Made by a program: the position numbers and the translations under genes. 60,000 nt of DNA from Hydractinia symbiolongicarpus (lineage: Eukaryota > Cnidaria > Hydrozoa > Anthoathecata > Hydractiniidae): assembly GCF_029227915.1 (NCBI RefSeq), contig NC_079875.1, positions 7,873,001 through 7,933,000 of the forward strand. The letters run 5' to 3'. This document shows, one piece after another, positions 59,851-60,000 of this stretch (position 1 is its first letter; the number at the start of each line of letters is the position of its first letter). The notes below the pieces were generated by a model. The model saw only the letters and a list, made by a program, of their open reading frames with translations. It was not told the origin of the DNA and made no database searches.

Positions 59851-60000
59851 GTATAATTTTAAATCATTTATATAGTTTTAAAGTGACTTCTAAAGGCTGA
59901 GGAAAATTGAACAGTGGTTCTAACAACAGAAATGAAACCAACCAACACCAAAAAAAATTACTTTATGGAAGAATTGTTAAGATTCAAATTCTTTGTCAGA

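Noticed and set aside
1-60000. CRISPR arrays, bacterial-type operons, integrons or phage modules
   Set aside because: There are no regularly spaced identical repeats and no prokaryotic gene layout. Spliced metazoan genes show this is animal nuclear DNA.

Overview
The window is animal nuclear DNA: AT-rich, with short exons separated by introns carrying GT-AG signals, host genes occupying a minority of the sequence, and abundant mobile-element debris. The gene families (TRIM-like RING/B-box proteins, ankyrin repeats, an MCTP) and the element mix (Helitrons, a Penelope-like element, Polinton-type polymerase relics, tRNA-derived SINEs) suggest an invertebrate, probably a cnidarian. That placement is inference from gene and repeat content; no marker gene fixes it.

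Layout. Positions 1-28040 hold a local family of genes that join a tripartite-motif front end (RING, B-boxes, coiled coil) to a C-terminal ankyrin exon. Copy A (minus strand, 4853 to 1066) is intact: three exons whose splice phases agree at both junctions give a 555-residue protein. Copy B (minus, 8964 to about 5285) has the same exon order but carries stops and frameshifts. Copy C (plus, 18440 to about 19050) is an ankyrin exon only, and broken. Copy D (plus, about 24146 to 28039) has the B-box/coiled-coil and ankyrin exons, both broken, and its last codons are replaced by a Helitron. Long gene-free stretches between them hold hairpins and fold-back elements.

Positions 28040-31192 are two Helitron-type elements joined head to tail. 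Positions 31994-37100 are more GC-rich and contain two decayed fragments of a Polinton/Maverick-type family B DNA polymerase in opposite orientations, with unidentified sequence between them.

Positions 39549-57175 (minus strand) are one gene for an MCTP (multiple C2 and transmembrane domain protein). I could place 16 coding exons of a full-length form, all phase-consistent, giving at least 766 residues with C2A, C2B, C2C and the two C-terminal membrane segments; only the last short exon is missing. Two alternative first exons lie upstream of C2A and a third lies between C2A and C2B, so one promoter choice would yield a protein without C2A. Introns of this gene carry three short Helitrons, a 21-bp minisatellite and two tRNA-derived SINEs.

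Positions 57620-59850 hold a Penelope-like retroelement with reverse transcriptase and GIY-YIG parts, flanked by 130-bp inverted repeats and a 12-bp direct repeat. It is 5'-truncated and broken, and lies just upstream of the first MCTP coding exon.

The two observations I rate most worth a second look are the TRIM-ankyrin gene family, an architecture outside the usual TRIM C-terminal classes, and the MCTP alternative-first-exon arrangement.
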